DNA from: Candidatus Choladousia intestinavium
Lineage (GTDB): Bacteria; Bacillota; Clostridia; Lachnospirales; Lachnospiraceae
NCBI GenBank assembly: GCA_018712785.1
Contig: DVGK01000160.1
Span: 1-64,000, forward strand
Reading direction: 5' to 3'
DNA length: 64,000 nucleotides
Shown: positions 52,207-60,548 of the stretch, piece by piece
Layout of the letters: every line of letters begins with the position of its first letter
Numbering within the stretch: the stretch's first letter is position 1
The notes under the pieces: model-generated
Databases searched by the model: none
What the model saw: only the letters and a program-made list of their open reading frames with translations
Told to the model about the DNA's origin: nothing
Position numbers and translations under genes: made by a program

Positions 52207-52373
52207 GGTATGATTAACAGGAAAGCAGAGTATCCACTCTCACCCTGGCACATAAGGCAGTGACCAGCGGTTTATATTGGGGACGGAGTCATCCCTGGCA
52301 TCGTAAGAAAGCCATGCCGGGATTCTGTGTCCTGATGTGAGATTAAGTGGATAACTATGTTATCCACTTTTTT
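52207..52373 (+). promoter_or_regulatory. infC operon leader with attenuator (L20-type)
   Basis: A leader of about 270 nt precedes infC. It contains a strong intrinsic terminator: AAGTGGATAAC (52345-52355), TAT, GTTATCCACTT (52359-52369) and further T to 52373. The position before infC-rpmI-rplT is that of the L20-binding attenuator of Firmicutes, in which L20 represses its own operon. That L20 binds here is inferred from operon type. Confidence 0.7.
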
Positions 52374-52380
52374 ATTCATG

Positions 52381-52415
52381 ACAATAGAAAACTTGCGGAG
52401 CGTGTTTTCTATTGT
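52381..52415 (+). repeat. Perfect hairpin before the infC ribosome site
   Basis: ACAATAGAAAAC (52381-52392), 11-nt loop TTGCGGAGCGT, GTTTTCTATTGT (52404-52415). It resembles the hairpin at 3797-3820 in stem and loop. Not followed by a T-run. Confidence 0.6.
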
Positions 52416-52479
52416 TCGGGACAATCAGAAAGTCTCAGGATGGGATTTCTGTTGTATCAATGTGTGGAGGTGCAGTACA

Positions 52480-52986
52480 ATTAGCGAATTAATGATTAAC
52501 GAACAGATCCGGGACCGGGAGGTCCGTGTAATTGGTGAGAACGGAGAGCAGCTTGGAATCATGTCAGCGAGAGATGCGATGAAGCTTGCGAGGGAAGCAG
52601 AGCTTGACCTTGTTAAAATCGCGCCGACGGCCAAACCGCCGGTCTGCAAGATCATCGATTACGGAAAGTATCGTTATGAGCTGGCAAGAAAGGAAAAGGA
52701 AGCCAGGAAGAAGCAGAAGATCATTGAGATCAAAGAAGTCCGGCTGTCGCCAAACATTGATGTAAACGACCTGAATACCAAGATAAACAATGCCAGAAAG
52801 TTTATCACCAAGGGAAACAAGGTAAAGGTAACACTGCGTTTCAGAGGCCGGGAGATGGCCCATATGCAGGCCAGCAGGCATATTCTGGATGATTTTGCCA
52901 AGCAGCTTGAAGATATCGCGGTCATTGATAAGCCGATTAAGCAGGAAGGCAGAAGCCTGACTCTATTTTTGGGAGAGAAACGCTGA
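52480..52986 (+). CDS. infC: Translation initiation factor IF-3
   Basis: Ribosome-binding initiation factor, 168 residues. Start is the rare ATT at 52480: GGAGG (52466-52470) lies 9 nt before it, and ISELMINEQIRDREVRVIG is the normal N-terminus. infC starts with ATT in E. coli and Bacillus too, which lets IF-3 limit its own translation. An ATG at 52492 is the alternative. N-terminal domain, basic linker (ARKEKEARKKQKIIEIKE) and C-terminal domain (LRFRGREMAHMQ) are all present. Confidence 0.95.
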   Translation: MSELMINEQIRDREVRVIGENGEQLGIMSARDAMKLAREAELDLVKIAPTAKPPVCKIIDYGKYRYELARKEKEARKKQKIIEIKEVRLSPNIDVNDLNTKINNARKFITKGNKVKVTLRFRGREMAHMQASRHILDDFAKQLEDIAVIDKPIKQEGRSLTLFLGEKR

Positions 52987-53013
52987 CTATTTTAAATAAG
53001 GAGGAACATTGAG

Positions 53014-53211
53014 ATGCCGAAAATGAAAACCAGCAGAGCAGCTGCAAAACGCTTCAAAAAAACAGGAACAGGTTTATTAAAGAGAAGCAAAGCTTATAAA
53101 AGCCATATCTTAACCAAAAAGTCTACAAAGAGAAAGAGAAATCTGAGAAAGGCAGCGATCACAGACTCTACCAATGCTCAGAACATGAAGAAGATTTTAC
53201 CGTATTTATAA
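53014..53211 (+). CDS. rpmI: 50S ribosomal protein L35
   Basis: A 65-residue basic protein with the usual [20 protein letters not shown] start and [16 protein letters not shown] core. AAGGAGG 8 nt upstream of ATG. Middle gene of the conserved infC-rpmI-rplT order. Confidence 0.98.
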   Translation: MPKMKTSRAAAKRFKKTGTGLLKRSKAYKSHILTKKSTKRKRNLRKAAITDSTNAQNMKKILPYL

Positions 53212-53236
53212 GAACTGGCGAAGGAGGAAATAAGAC

Positions 53237-53593
53237 ATGGCAAGAATTAAAGGCGGCATGAACGCTAAGAAGAAACATAACCGGGTATTAAAACTGGCAA
53301 AAGGATACAGAGGAGCAAGATCTAAGCAGTACCGTATCGCGAAGCAGTCTGTAATGCGCGCGCTCACTACCGCGTACGCGGGAAGAAAGCAGAAAAAGCG
53401 TCAGTACAGACAGCTTTGGATTGCTCGTATTAACGCGGCGGCACGTCTGAACGGTCTTTCTTACAGCCGTTTTATGTACGGACTGAAGCTGGCAGGCGTA
53501 GAGCTGAACCGCAAGGTGCTGGCTGATATGGCTGTCAATGACGCGGCCGGATTCGCTACGCTGGCTGAACTGGCAAAGACAAAGCTGGCATAA
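53237..53593 (+). CDS. rplT: 50S ribosomal protein L20
   Basis: A 118-residue assembly protein of the large subunit and, in Firmicutes, the repressor of this operon. Typical [20 protein letters not shown] start and [20 protein letters not shown]. Last gene of the operon, AAGGAGG upstream, terminator region after it. Confidence 0.98.
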   Translation: MARIKGGMNAKKKHNRVLKLAKGYRGARSKQYRIAKQSVMRALTTAYAGRKQKKRQYRQLWIARINAAARLNGLSYSRFMYGLKLAGVELNRKVLADMAVNDAAGFATLAELAKTKLA

Positions 53594-53650
53594 GGAGAAT
53601 GTATGCAGGGGCGCTGTGCAGAGAGATTTCTGCTGTTGTGAAAGAACAGC

Positions 53651-53680
53651 GGCAGTTTTTCTGCCCGGCAGCCCTTTTTT
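53651..53680 (+). terminator. Terminator of infC-rpmI-rplT
   Basis: Short stem GGCAG/CTGCC (53651-53665) and a TTTTTT run at 53675-53680. The stem is small; an alternative stem CTGTT/AACAG lies just before it. Confidence 0.45.
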
Positions 53681-53690
53681 GCTTTTTATA

Positions 53691-53720
53691 TTGAAGGTAC
53701 TTTCGGAAAAGTGGTATAAT
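53691..53720 (+). promoter_or_regulatory. Promoter of araB
   Basis: TTGAAG at 53691-53696, 18-bp spacer, TATAAT at 53715-53720 preceded by TGG (extended -10). The leader is about 145 nt. Confidence 0.7.
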
Positions 53721-53765
53721 GTGAATACTGGGTGAATGCAAGCGAAGCGCAGTATGAGGTTAGTG
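53715..53765 (+). repeat. Leader element shared with prs, copy 2
   Basis: Starting at the -10 box: TATAATGTGAATACTG and on to GAGGTTAGTG. Matches the prs leader (15396-15346, minus strand) at 39 of 51 positions by hand. In both, a 4-bp stem can form (GTGC/GCAC in prs, ATGC/GTAT here), with one compensating G-C to A-T change. Function unknown. Confidence 0.5.
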
Positions 53766-53870
53766 ACCATGGAATAATACGGGCAGGGGATTTGATTTTT
53801 GCTGTGAGAGGCAGGGAGATCCCTTAAAAAATGACAAAACAGATTGACTAGATAACAGGAGGTATTGGGG

Positions 53871-55541
53871 ATGGAGAATACATATGTAATTGGACTGGAT
53901 TATGGAACCCTTTCGGCCAGGGCCGTGCTGGTACGCTGTCAGGATGGCCGGGTGGAGGCCACGGCAGTGAAGCCTTACCCTCACCAGGTGATGGATCAGA
54001 CGCTGCCGGACGGCAGGACAAAGCTGGGTGCCAACTGGGCACTGGAACATCCGGCGGATTATATTCTGGCTATGACGGAGACGGTCAGGGGCATCATGGA
54101 AGGCAAGGAAGATTTGAAAGATTCAGTGGTGGGAATCGGAATTGATTTTACTTCCTGCACTATCCTTCCGGTGGATGAGTCGGGAACCCCTCTCTGCTGT
54201 CTGCCGGAATATGAGAATCGTCCCCATGCGTATGCGAAGCTCTGGAAGCACCATGCGGCTCAGCCCCAGGCGGACCGGATCAATCAGGTTCTGGAGGAGC
54301 GGGGAGAGCTTCAGGGAATCCGCTATGGAGGCAAAATTTCCTCAGAGCTTCTTCTGCCAAAGGTGCTTCAGATTGTGGAAGAGGATCCGGAGATTTACCG
54401 GAGGGCAGACCAGATTCTGGAGGCGGGAGACTGGCTGACACAGACTCTTACGGGAGAGGGGCGGCGTTCCGGAAATATGGCCGGGTACAAGGCTATGTGG
54501 CTGCCGGAAAGCGGATATCCGGATAAAGAATTTCTCCGTCAGCTGCATCCGGAGCTGGAAAAGCTCGGGGAGACGAAGCTGCGGGGAGAGATGGTCCTTA
54601 TGGGACAGCCGGCAGGCTTCCTGACGAAAGAATGGGCGGAAAAGCTGGGGCTTCCTGAGGGAATCACAGTGGCTCCGGCTGTTATTGATTCTCATTCGGG
54701 ACTGCCGGGAAGCGGGGTGTCCAGAAAAGACCAGATGATGATGGTGGTGGGAACATCCAGCGTTCTTCTGGCTCTTTCCGAGAAGCCGTTTGCCAGAGAA
54801 GGCGTGGTCAGCGGTATTAAAGGAGGCATTGTGCCGGGATACTATGCCCTGGAATCCGGACTTGCCGCAGTGGGAGATATGCTGGGGTGGTTTGTAGACC
54901 AGGCAGTGCCGGAGACGTACGCCAAGGCGGCCAGAGAGCAGGGAATGAACCTCCACTCTTATCTGACGGAAAAGGCGTCGGAATTAAAACCGGGACAGAG
55001 CGGCCTGGTGGCCCTTGACTGGTGGAACGGGAATAAAACGCCTTTTGTGGACGGACGTCTCTCGGGAGTGCTGGCAGGGTGTACGCTGGGGACGAAGCCG
55101 GAAGAAATTTACCGGGCTCTCATCGAAGCTACTGCCTTTGGAACCAGAAGGATCGTAGATCTGTACGAGGAGGCCGGGGCCCGGATTGAAGAGATTATCG
55201 CCAGCGGCGGCATTGCGGAGAAGAATCCTTTGTTCCTGCAGATTTACGCGGATGTGTTGGGAAAGAAAATACGGGTGTCCGCCACAGAGCAGACGGCTGC
55301 AGTGGGCTCGGCGATCTATGCTTCCGTGGCGGCCGGAGCGGACCGGGGCGGCTACGGCACTCTGGGCGAGGCTGTGGAGAAGATGAGCCGGATTCACGAA
55401 AAGGCGTATCTTCCGGACGCGGGGAACGGAAAGATCTACGATGAGATCTATGCTCTCTACAGGGAGCTTTCCGGAATGTTTGATCCGGGAAAGAATACGG
55501 TTATGGCTAAGCTTCTGAAGCTGAAGAGTGAAAATAAATAA
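53871..55541 (+). CDS. araB: Ribulokinase (FGGY family)
   Basis: Sugar kinase of 556 residues phosphorylating L-ribulose or a related pentulose. N-terminal IGLDYGTLSARAVLVR phosphate loop, GIDFTSCTILPVD, and the FGGY C-terminal region (ALIEATAFGTRRIVDLYEEA, IIASGGIAEKNPLFLQIYAD). Length and motifs match AraB rather than xylulokinase. ATG at 53871 follows AGGAGG; a TTG two codons earlier is less likely. No araA or araD is nearby; it faces a sugar gene group of aldolase and epimerase, so its real substrate may be another ketose. Confidence 0.88.
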   Translation: MENTYVIGLDYGTLSARAVLVRCQDGRVEATAVKPYPHQVMDQTLPDGRTKLGANWALEHPADYILAMTETVRGIMEGKEDLKDSVVGIGIDFTSCTILPVDESGTPLCCLPEYENRPHAYAKLWKHHAAQPQADRINQVLEERGELQGIRYGGKISSELLLPKVLQIVEEDPEIYRRADQILEAGDWLTQTLTGEGRRSGNMAGYKAMWLPESGYPDKEFLRQLHPELEKLGETKLRGEMVLMGQPAGFLTKEWAEKLGLPEGITVAPAVIDSHSGLPGSGVSRKDQMMMVVGTSSVLLALSEKPFAREGVVSGIKGGIVPGYYALESGLAAVGDMLGWFVDQAVPETYAKAAREQGMNLHSYLTEKASELKPGQSGLVALDWWNGNKTPFVDGRLSGVLAGCTLGTKPEEIYRALIEATAFGTRRIVDLYEEAGARIEEIIASGGIAEKNPLFLQIYADVLGKKIRVSATEQTAAVGSAIYASVAAGADRGGYGTLGEAVEKMSRIHEKAYLPDAGNGKIYDEIYALYRELSGMFDPGKNTVMAKLLKLKSENK

Positions 55542-55555
55542 GAGAGAAAGTGGAT

Positions 55556-55583
55556 CTGACCCGGAGCGGCTGCTCCGGGTCAG
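55556..55583. terminator. Hairpin between convergent araB and aldolase genes
   Basis: CTGACCCGGAGC, GGCT, GCTCCGGGTCAG: 12-bp perfect stem between convergent genes. Short T-rich sequence on the plus side only (TTGTGTAT). Probably a bidirectional terminator. Confidence 0.6.
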
Positions 55584-55616
55584 TTGTGTATCTATACAGA
55601 AATAATTTGAGGCGAA

Positions 55617-56486
55617 TTACAGTCTGTAGTACTGCATCTTGTCTGCGTCGTCAAAGAGATCGATCTTCTGGCAGATGACTTCCTTCATAGCGCCGATGGC
55701 GTCTACATACAGCTCAAAGGGCTCTCTGACCTTCTTGTCGTTTGCCAGGGTGATTCGCAGTCTCTGGTAGAAGGCATCCTTGATATCGGAAGAAATATTG
55801 ATCTTGTTGATGCCTCTCTTTACGGATTCAGCGATTTCGCTGTCGGGATTTCCGGAACCGCCATGGAGCACCAAAGGGATGGAAACCAGGGACTTGATCT
55901 CAGAGAGAAGATCCTGCTTCAGCTCCGGTTTGAAATCCTTGGGATACAGACCATGGGCTGTACCGATGGCTACCGCCAGAGCGTCTACGCCGGTTTCCTC
56001 AACAAACTTCTTTGCGTCTGCCGGAACGGTGTAGATGATATCGTCCGTGCCGCCTTCGGTATCTCCGTCTGTAGTACCGATGGTTCCAAGCTCAGCTTCA
56101 ACGGAAACTCCCAGTGGGTGAGCAAAAGCTACTACTTTCTTTGTGATAGCGATGTTGTCTTCAAAGGACATATGAGAAGCGTCGATCATAACGGAGGTAA
56201 AACCGTCCCGGATGGCGCGCTCGATCTGTGCATACTCTCCGCCGTGATCCAGGTGAATGGCCATGGGAACGCGGGAATCGTTCGCGGCTTTAATACACTG
56301 AGCGATAAACGCGTCTCCCTGGAATGCCAGTTCATTGGGGTGGATGGCAAGGATCACAGGCGCCTTCTTCTCCTCGCAGCACTCAATCACTGCTTTTAAA
56401 ATCTGACCTGTACCAATATTAAATGCGGGTACAGCAAAATTGTGATCATTCGCCACTGACAGTACATCGGCCATGTTCATTAACAT
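55617..56486 (-). CDS. Class II ketose-bisphosphate aldolase
   Basis: Zinc aldolase of 289 residues cleaving a ketose bisphosphate to dihydroxyacetone phosphate and an aldehyde. Zinc and substrate motifs: HLDHGGEYAQIERAI (about 84-98), EAELGTIG, AIGTAHGLYP, LVLHGGSGNPD and NISSDIKDAF. Could be a fructose- or tagatose-bisphosphate aldolase; neighbours (ribulokinase, 3-epimerase) favour a catabolic ketose. AAGGAGG upstream and its own promoter at 56530-56558. Last of three minus-strand genes. Confidence 0.9.
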   Translation of the reverse strand: MLMNMADVLSVANDHNFAVPAFNIGTGQILKAVIECCEEKKAPVILAIHPNELAFQGDAFIAQCIKAANDSRVPMAIHLDHGGEYAQIERAIRDGFTSVMIDASHMSFEDNIAITKKVVAFAHPLGVSVEAELGTIGTTDGDTEGGTDDIIYTVPADAKKFVEETGVDALAVAIGTAHGLYPKDFKPELKQDLLSEIKSLVSIPLVLHGGSGNPDSEIAESVKRGINKINISSDIKDAFYQRLRITLANDKKVREPFELYVDAIGAMKEVICQKIDLFDDADKMQYYRL

Positions 56487-56529
56487 AATAAGTATCCTCC
56501 TTAGATGAAATAAATTTTAATTCAAAAAT

Positions 56530-56559
56530 ATTATAGTAAAGAAACTTGCATATGGCAAG
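56530..56559 (-). promoter_or_regulatory. Promoter of the aldolase gene with small inverted repeat
   Basis: Minus strand TTGCCA (56558-56553), 17-bp spacer, TATAAT (56535-56530). CTTGC-ATATG-GCAAG (56545-56559) overlaps the -35 and could be an operator. Confidence 0.6.
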
Positions 56560-56646
56560 AAATATAGATGAAATCCTCTCAGAATCCGGAAAGATGATGT
56601 ATAAAAAGTCCTGGGGATTCTGCCTCGGAACAATCCGGTCAGACGG

Positions 56647-57504
56647 TTACATACTTTCGGCGATCGCTTTCAGATTAGCCAGGCCTTCCACCGCCAGGGC
56701 TTCTCCGCTTTCTGCCAGTTTTCTCCAGATGGCGCAGTTCCCGGCCAGCTCTTCAAATTTCGGGTCAAAAGATTCAATTACAAGGGGGCCCTCATATCCG
56801 ATATCATGGACAGCCTGGAAAAATTCTCTGAAGGGAACCAGGCCGGTTCCGGGAATTCCCCGGTCGTTTTCATTTACATGAATGTATCCCAGATATTCTT
56901 TTCCGCAGGTTTCCACTGCTCCACGGAAGCTTTTTTCCTCCCGGATCATATGGAAGCAGTCCAGATGAACCTTCATATTTCCGGTGCCCACGTCCTTGCA
57001 GAACTGGACTGCGTCAGAGGCGATATTCAGGAAATGGGTCTCAAAGCGGTTGACGCACTCAACGCAGATCATAACATCGCCCGTCTCCTTGGCGTACCGG
57101 GCGGATTCACGCATAGACTCAACGCCCCATTCCCATTCCTGCTCCGTGCGGGGTTTCTTGGTAAGATAACCCCAGCCGGCATAATTTACGCCGCCTAAAA
57201 GGGGTGAACCAAGCTCGTTGCAGATATCAATGGCTTTCTTTACTGCCTGCACGCCGGCTTTTCGGATCTGGGGATCCGGAGAGATGGGATTTGTCTCCAG
57301 GGTCAGGGTTGTAGTACACACGCAGTCCATGCCTACCCGTTCCAGCTCCTTTTTAACTGCCTCGGTGGGGAATCTAAAGGGATTGGAAATGGCGAAATCG
57401 ACTACCTCAAATCCGATATCTTTGGCTTTCTGAATAATCCAGAGATCCTTTTCGCTGAAATTTTCAGCCCAGATAAAGCTGTCTACTCCAAACTTAAAAT
57501 ACAT
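56647..57504 (-). CDS. Sugar isomerase/epimerase, ketose 3-epimerase-like
   Basis: TIM-barrel protein of 285 residues related to D-psicose (allulose)/D-tagatose 3-epimerases. The four expected metal ligands are visible: Glu in CVECVNRFETH, Asp in VHLDCFHMI, His in GYIHVNENDRG and Glu in LVIESFDP; the Arg in the NDRG loop matches the substrate-binding Arg of the family. It follows the cupin gene by 53 bp, so they share a transcript. Substrate specificity is inferred from the family only. Confidence 0.82.
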   Translation of the reverse strand: MYFKFGVDSFIWAENFSEKDLWIIQKAKDIGFEVVDFAISNPFRFPTEAVKKELERVGMDCVCTTTLTLETNPISPDPQIRKAGVQAVKKAIDICNELGSPLLGGVNYAGWGYLTKKPRTEQEWEWGVESMRESARYAKETGDVMICVECVNRFETHFLNIASDAVQFCKDVGTGNMKVHLDCFHMIREEKSFRGAVETCGKEYLGYIHVNENDRGIPGTGLVPFREFFQAVHDIGYEGPLVIESFDPKFEELAGNCAIWRKLAESGEALAVEGLANLKAIAESM

Positions 57505-57557
57505 AGAAACTCCTTTCTTTCGGTGTTGTTTATAATCGTCTTTGTCTGTAGAGCGTT

Positions 57558-58763
57558 CTATACAGTAGCGGGAACGGCAGGATTATTGTTGGCGAAGTTC
57601 TGAAGAATGACCAGAGGCTCATAGGAGCTGGTATTGCGGATGCAGATGCCCTTCTTTGCTGCCTGTTCGCTCACGAAATACTCGTCTCCGGAAATATCGC
57701 CGTAGCGCAGCATTCCGGGAGCTTCGCATTCAAAGACTCCGAAGGTTCCATGGCCCTGAACCACCAGAGCGCAGTAGCAGGCCTGATCGGTGAGCGTTAC
57801 CTGAGCTCCCGGCGCCACGGTTACCTCTTTTGCGGCAATCCATTCGTTGGCGTAGGCAACCCACGCCTCCTGCAGTCCTTCCTGGGTATTTTCCAGAGGC
57901 TTCGGCGCCCGGAAATAAACTTCCTTATAATCCTTCCTGGTACTCTCTTCCCAGTTGATTTGAGCGAAGATGGCTTCCAGATCATCCTTCTCCGCTTCCG
58001 GAGCGCAGTCTGTCAGAAGATTGTGAGGATTTACCTCTCCCATGGTGACGTTTTCCATAATGGTATTGACATCGCTGTTCCACTGAGGCTCATAGGTAAC
58101 CACGGAAGCGGGCGCGTGAATCACTCCTGCCGGCGTATACCATCCGGTTCCAAGCTGAATCCGGTAGGCTCTGGAAAGCTCCGTGATCCGGTTGTCTTTA
58201 ATATCATAATTTCTCAGGCATTCCATAACCTCTTCTTTCGTAGTAGAAGGATCGAATCCGAAATAGGTCAGTGGGAATCTGCCAAGATAAGAGTTGTACT
58301 GTCTCGGGAAATAATACGCCTCCGGTTTTCCGTGCATTCCGATTTTCTGCGCTCTTTCTTCTGTAAGATGCAGGTGATGGAACAGAGGCTTGTCATAGTC
58401 GTAAAGCTTCGCGAAGGCCGGCCAGGTGCCATATTTCTCCATAAGCGTGTCGCCTAAAAGCTCCGCACCCAGCTCTTCTACATAATCCTTTAGAAGCGAC
58501 TGCTCTTTTGTAGCCGCGTCTTCCAGTACATAGCTCATTCCTTCTGTCTCTCCAGTCTTGGGACCGTTAAGAGCCTTGGCCAGAGAACCGAGCCATCGCT
58601 CGCAGATTCCGCCCCGGTCCATGCCCAGGGCATAATAATCATCCGGATGGAGACGCAGGCGGCGGCCGGGCTCGTTAAATCCTCTTGGCACCCAGGTGGG
58701 CATCAGATGAAGCACGCCTTCCCCCTTCTGAAATACACTTCTTATCTTCTCTTTGCAAGACAT
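57558..58763 (-). CDS. Cupin / phosphomannose-isomerase-like protein
   Basis: A 401-residue protein. LFHHLHLTEERAQ and MHGKPEAYYFP look like the first metal site of a PMI-type cupin, and GTGWYTPAGVIHAPAS the later His strand. The C-terminal part (VTVAPGAQVTLTDQACYCAL, GHGTFGVFECEAP) is a second cupin-like barrel. The N-terminus (PTWVPRGFNEPGRRLRLHPD) is not familiar to me. Likely a sugar or sugar-phosphate isomerase working with the epimerase and aldolase. First gene of the minus-strand group, with a strong promoter and operator-like repeat. Confidence 0.6.
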   Translation of the reverse strand: MSCKEKIRSVFQKGEGVLHLMPTWVPRGFNEPGRRLRLHPDDYYALGMDRGGICERWLGSLAKALNGPKTGETEGMSYVLEDAATKEQSLLKDYVEELGAELLGDTLMEKYGTWPAFAKLYDYDKPLFHHLHLTEERAQKIGMHGKPEAYYFPRQYNSYLGRFPLTYFGFDPSTTKEEVMECLRNYDIKDNRITELSRAYRIQLGTGWYTPAGVIHAPASVVTYEPQWNSDVNTIMENVTMGEVNPHNLLTDCAPEAEKDDLEAIFAQINWEESTRKDYKEVYFRAPKPLENTQEGLQEAWVAYANEWIAAKEVTVAPGAQVTLTDQACYCALVVQGHGTFGVFECEAPGMLRYGDISGDEYFVSEQAAKKGICIRNTSSYEPLVILQNFANNNPAVPATV

Positions 58764-58812
58764 GGTAATCCCTCCTTACGTCGTTGGTTTTGCAAGTATC
58801 TGTGTCTGCTTT

Positions 58813-58841
58813 ATTATAGCTGATTTGTCAGCTGTGTTCAA
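58813..58841 (-). promoter_or_regulatory. Promoter and operator of the cupin-epimerase unit
   Basis: Minus strand TTGAAC (58841-58836), 17-bp spacer, TATAAT (58818-58813). The spacer is almost filled by an inverted repeat, AGCTGA-TTTG-TCAGCT (58818-58833), well placed for a repressor. Confidence 0.75.
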
Positions 58842-58945
58842 CTCTTTCGCGAAAAAAATTTTTACGAGATCAAAAAAAATTGTATGATATGCATAATTAT
58901 TCTTTTGAATGATGTTATTTTTGCTCGTTATTTCCAACATTCTCC

Positions 58946-58974
58946 TTGACGGATGTAAAAAATTCCGTTATTAT
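58946..58974 (+). promoter_or_regulatory. Promoter of the sugar ABC transporter
   Basis: TTGACG at 58946-58951, 17-bp spacer, TATTAT at 58969-58974. Start near 58981, about 49 nt before the TTG start. Divergent from the cupin promoter. Confidence 0.65.
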
Positions 58975-59029
58975 AGAAATCAATATATGAGAAACCGAAT
59001 ACGATATGAATAAGACTGGAGGGGATAAA

Positions 59030-60535
59030 TTGGCAGAGAGTTACATATTAGAATGCTCCGGCATTTCCAAGGCTTTTGGCGGTACCCAGGCCCTTAAGGA
59101 CGTGCAGCTTCACGTCCGTCCCGGCGAAGTACATGCCCTTTTGGGAGAGAACGGAGCCGGCAAATCAACTCTGATGAAAATCATTATTGGCCTTTATAAA
59201 CAGGATGAAGGAAGCATCACCTGGAATGGACGGCCTTATCAGGCCAAGGGCCCCGTTGACGCGATTAAGCAGGGGATTTCCATGATTCACCAGGAGCTGA
59301 ATCCGGAACCTCATCTTACCATCGCGGAGACTATTTTCCTGAAGAGAGAGAGCACGGTTGGGAAATTTTTCCTCAACAAGAAGGCGCAGAATGAGCGGGC
59401 GGCAGAGGTTCTGAAAAAATTTGATTTTCCGTTCCCTCCTACAACGATGATGAAGGAGCTGACGCTGGCTCAGGTACAGATGATTGAGATTATCAAGGCG
59501 GTTTCCTGTGACGCGAAGCTGATCATTATGGATGAGCCTACCTCATCTCTGGACAGTGAGGAGACAGAACATCTTTTCAGGACGATCCGGGATCTGAAGT
59601 CCAGAGGCGTTGCGATTATCTATATTTCTCATCGTATGGAAGAAATTTTTGAAATCTGTGACCGGGTGTCGGTTTTCAGAGACGGAACGTATGTCAACAG
59701 CTGCGATATGAGCGGCGTTACCAGAGACGAGCTTGTATCCATGATGGTTGGACGAACTGTGAAGAATATTTTCCCCAAGGTGGACTGCAGGATCGGAGAG
59801 CCGGTTTTCCGGGTGGAGGGACTGTCTGGAAAAGGCTTCCATAACATCAGCTTTGAAGTGCGGGCGGGAGAGATTCTCGGTCTGTCCGGCCTGGTGGGGT
59901 CAGGGCGCAGCGAAACCATGCGGGCAATTTTTGGCCTGGATCCATTAACCTCAGGGAAGATCTATCTGGAAGGGAAGGAGATCAAGATCCGCCATCCAAG
60001 AGACGCCATTAAAAACGGAATCTGCATGGTAAATGAGGACAGAAAAGGGTACGGTCTCTGTCTTCAGCGCTCCATCCGTGAGAATATTTCCCTTCCGAAT
60101 CTGCCGAAAAGACAGAAAGGACTTCTTCTGAACCAGAGACGTGAAAAGAAAGAATGTGAAGAAGCGGCCAAGATGCTTACTGTTAAGTGCGCCAGCATTG
60201 AACACACAGGTCTTTCCTTGAGCGGAGGTAACCAGCAGAAGGTGGTTCTTGCCAAATGGCTGATGGACAACCCCAAGGTGCTGATTCTTGACGAGCCCAC
60301 CAGAGGCGTTGACGTGGGCGCTAAGTCTGATATTCACACTCTGATGTGCCAGTTTGCTGCAAAGGGGATGGCTGTCATTATGATTTCTTCCGAGCTTCCT
60401 GAAGTAATGGGTATGAGTGACCGTATCCTGATCTATCACGAGGGGACGCTGAACGGAGAGATCCAGCGCAGTGAGATTCTGGCAGAAAACGTCACGCAGA
60501 AACATATTCTAGCAAAAGAATTCGGCGGGGAATAG
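59030..60535 (+). CDS. Sugar ABC transporter ATP-binding protein (RbsA/MglA type)
   Basis: Two-domain ATPase of 501 residues from TTG at 59030, chosen because GGAGG lies 7 nt upstream; an ATG at 59006 gives eight more residues but no site. First domain: Walker A GENGAGKSTLM, signature-like LTLAQVQMIEIIKA, Walker B LIIMDEPTSSLD. The second domain has a degenerate Walker A (GLVGSGRSETM), as is normal here, and an intact signature LSGGNQQKVVLAKWL. First gene of a three-gene importer. Confidence 0.92.
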   Translation: MAESYILECSGISKAFGGTQALKDVQLHVRPGEVHALLGENGAGKSTLMKIIIGLYKQDEGSITWNGRPYQAKGPVDAIKQGISMIHQELNPEPHLTIAETIFLKRESTVGKFFLNKKAQNERAAEVLKKFDFPFPPTTMMKELTLAQVQMIEIIKAVSCDAKLIIMDEPTSSLDSEETEHLFRTIRDLKSRGVAIIYISHRMEEIFEICDRVSVFRDGTYVNSCDMSGVTRDELVSMMVGRTVKNIFPKVDCRIGEPVFRVEGLSGKGFHNISFEVRAGEILGLSGLVGSGRSETMRAIFGLDPLTSGKIYLEGKEIKIRHPRDAIKNGICMVNEDRKGYGLCLQRSIRENISLPNLPKRQKGLLLNQRREKKECEEAAKMLTVKCASIEHTGLSLSGGNQQKVVLAKWLMDNPKVLILDEPTRGVDVGAKSDIHTLMCQFAAKGMAVIMISSELPEVMGMSDRILIYHEGTLNGEIQRSEILAENVTQKHILAKEFGGE

Positions 60536-60548
60536 GAGGAACGGAAAG

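Noticed and set aside
52345-52369. Palindrome with TTATCCACT halves, resembling DnaA boxes
   Set aside because: One mismatch in each half, and the whole is a classic intrinsic terminator with a T-run in the infC leader; the attenuator explains it.
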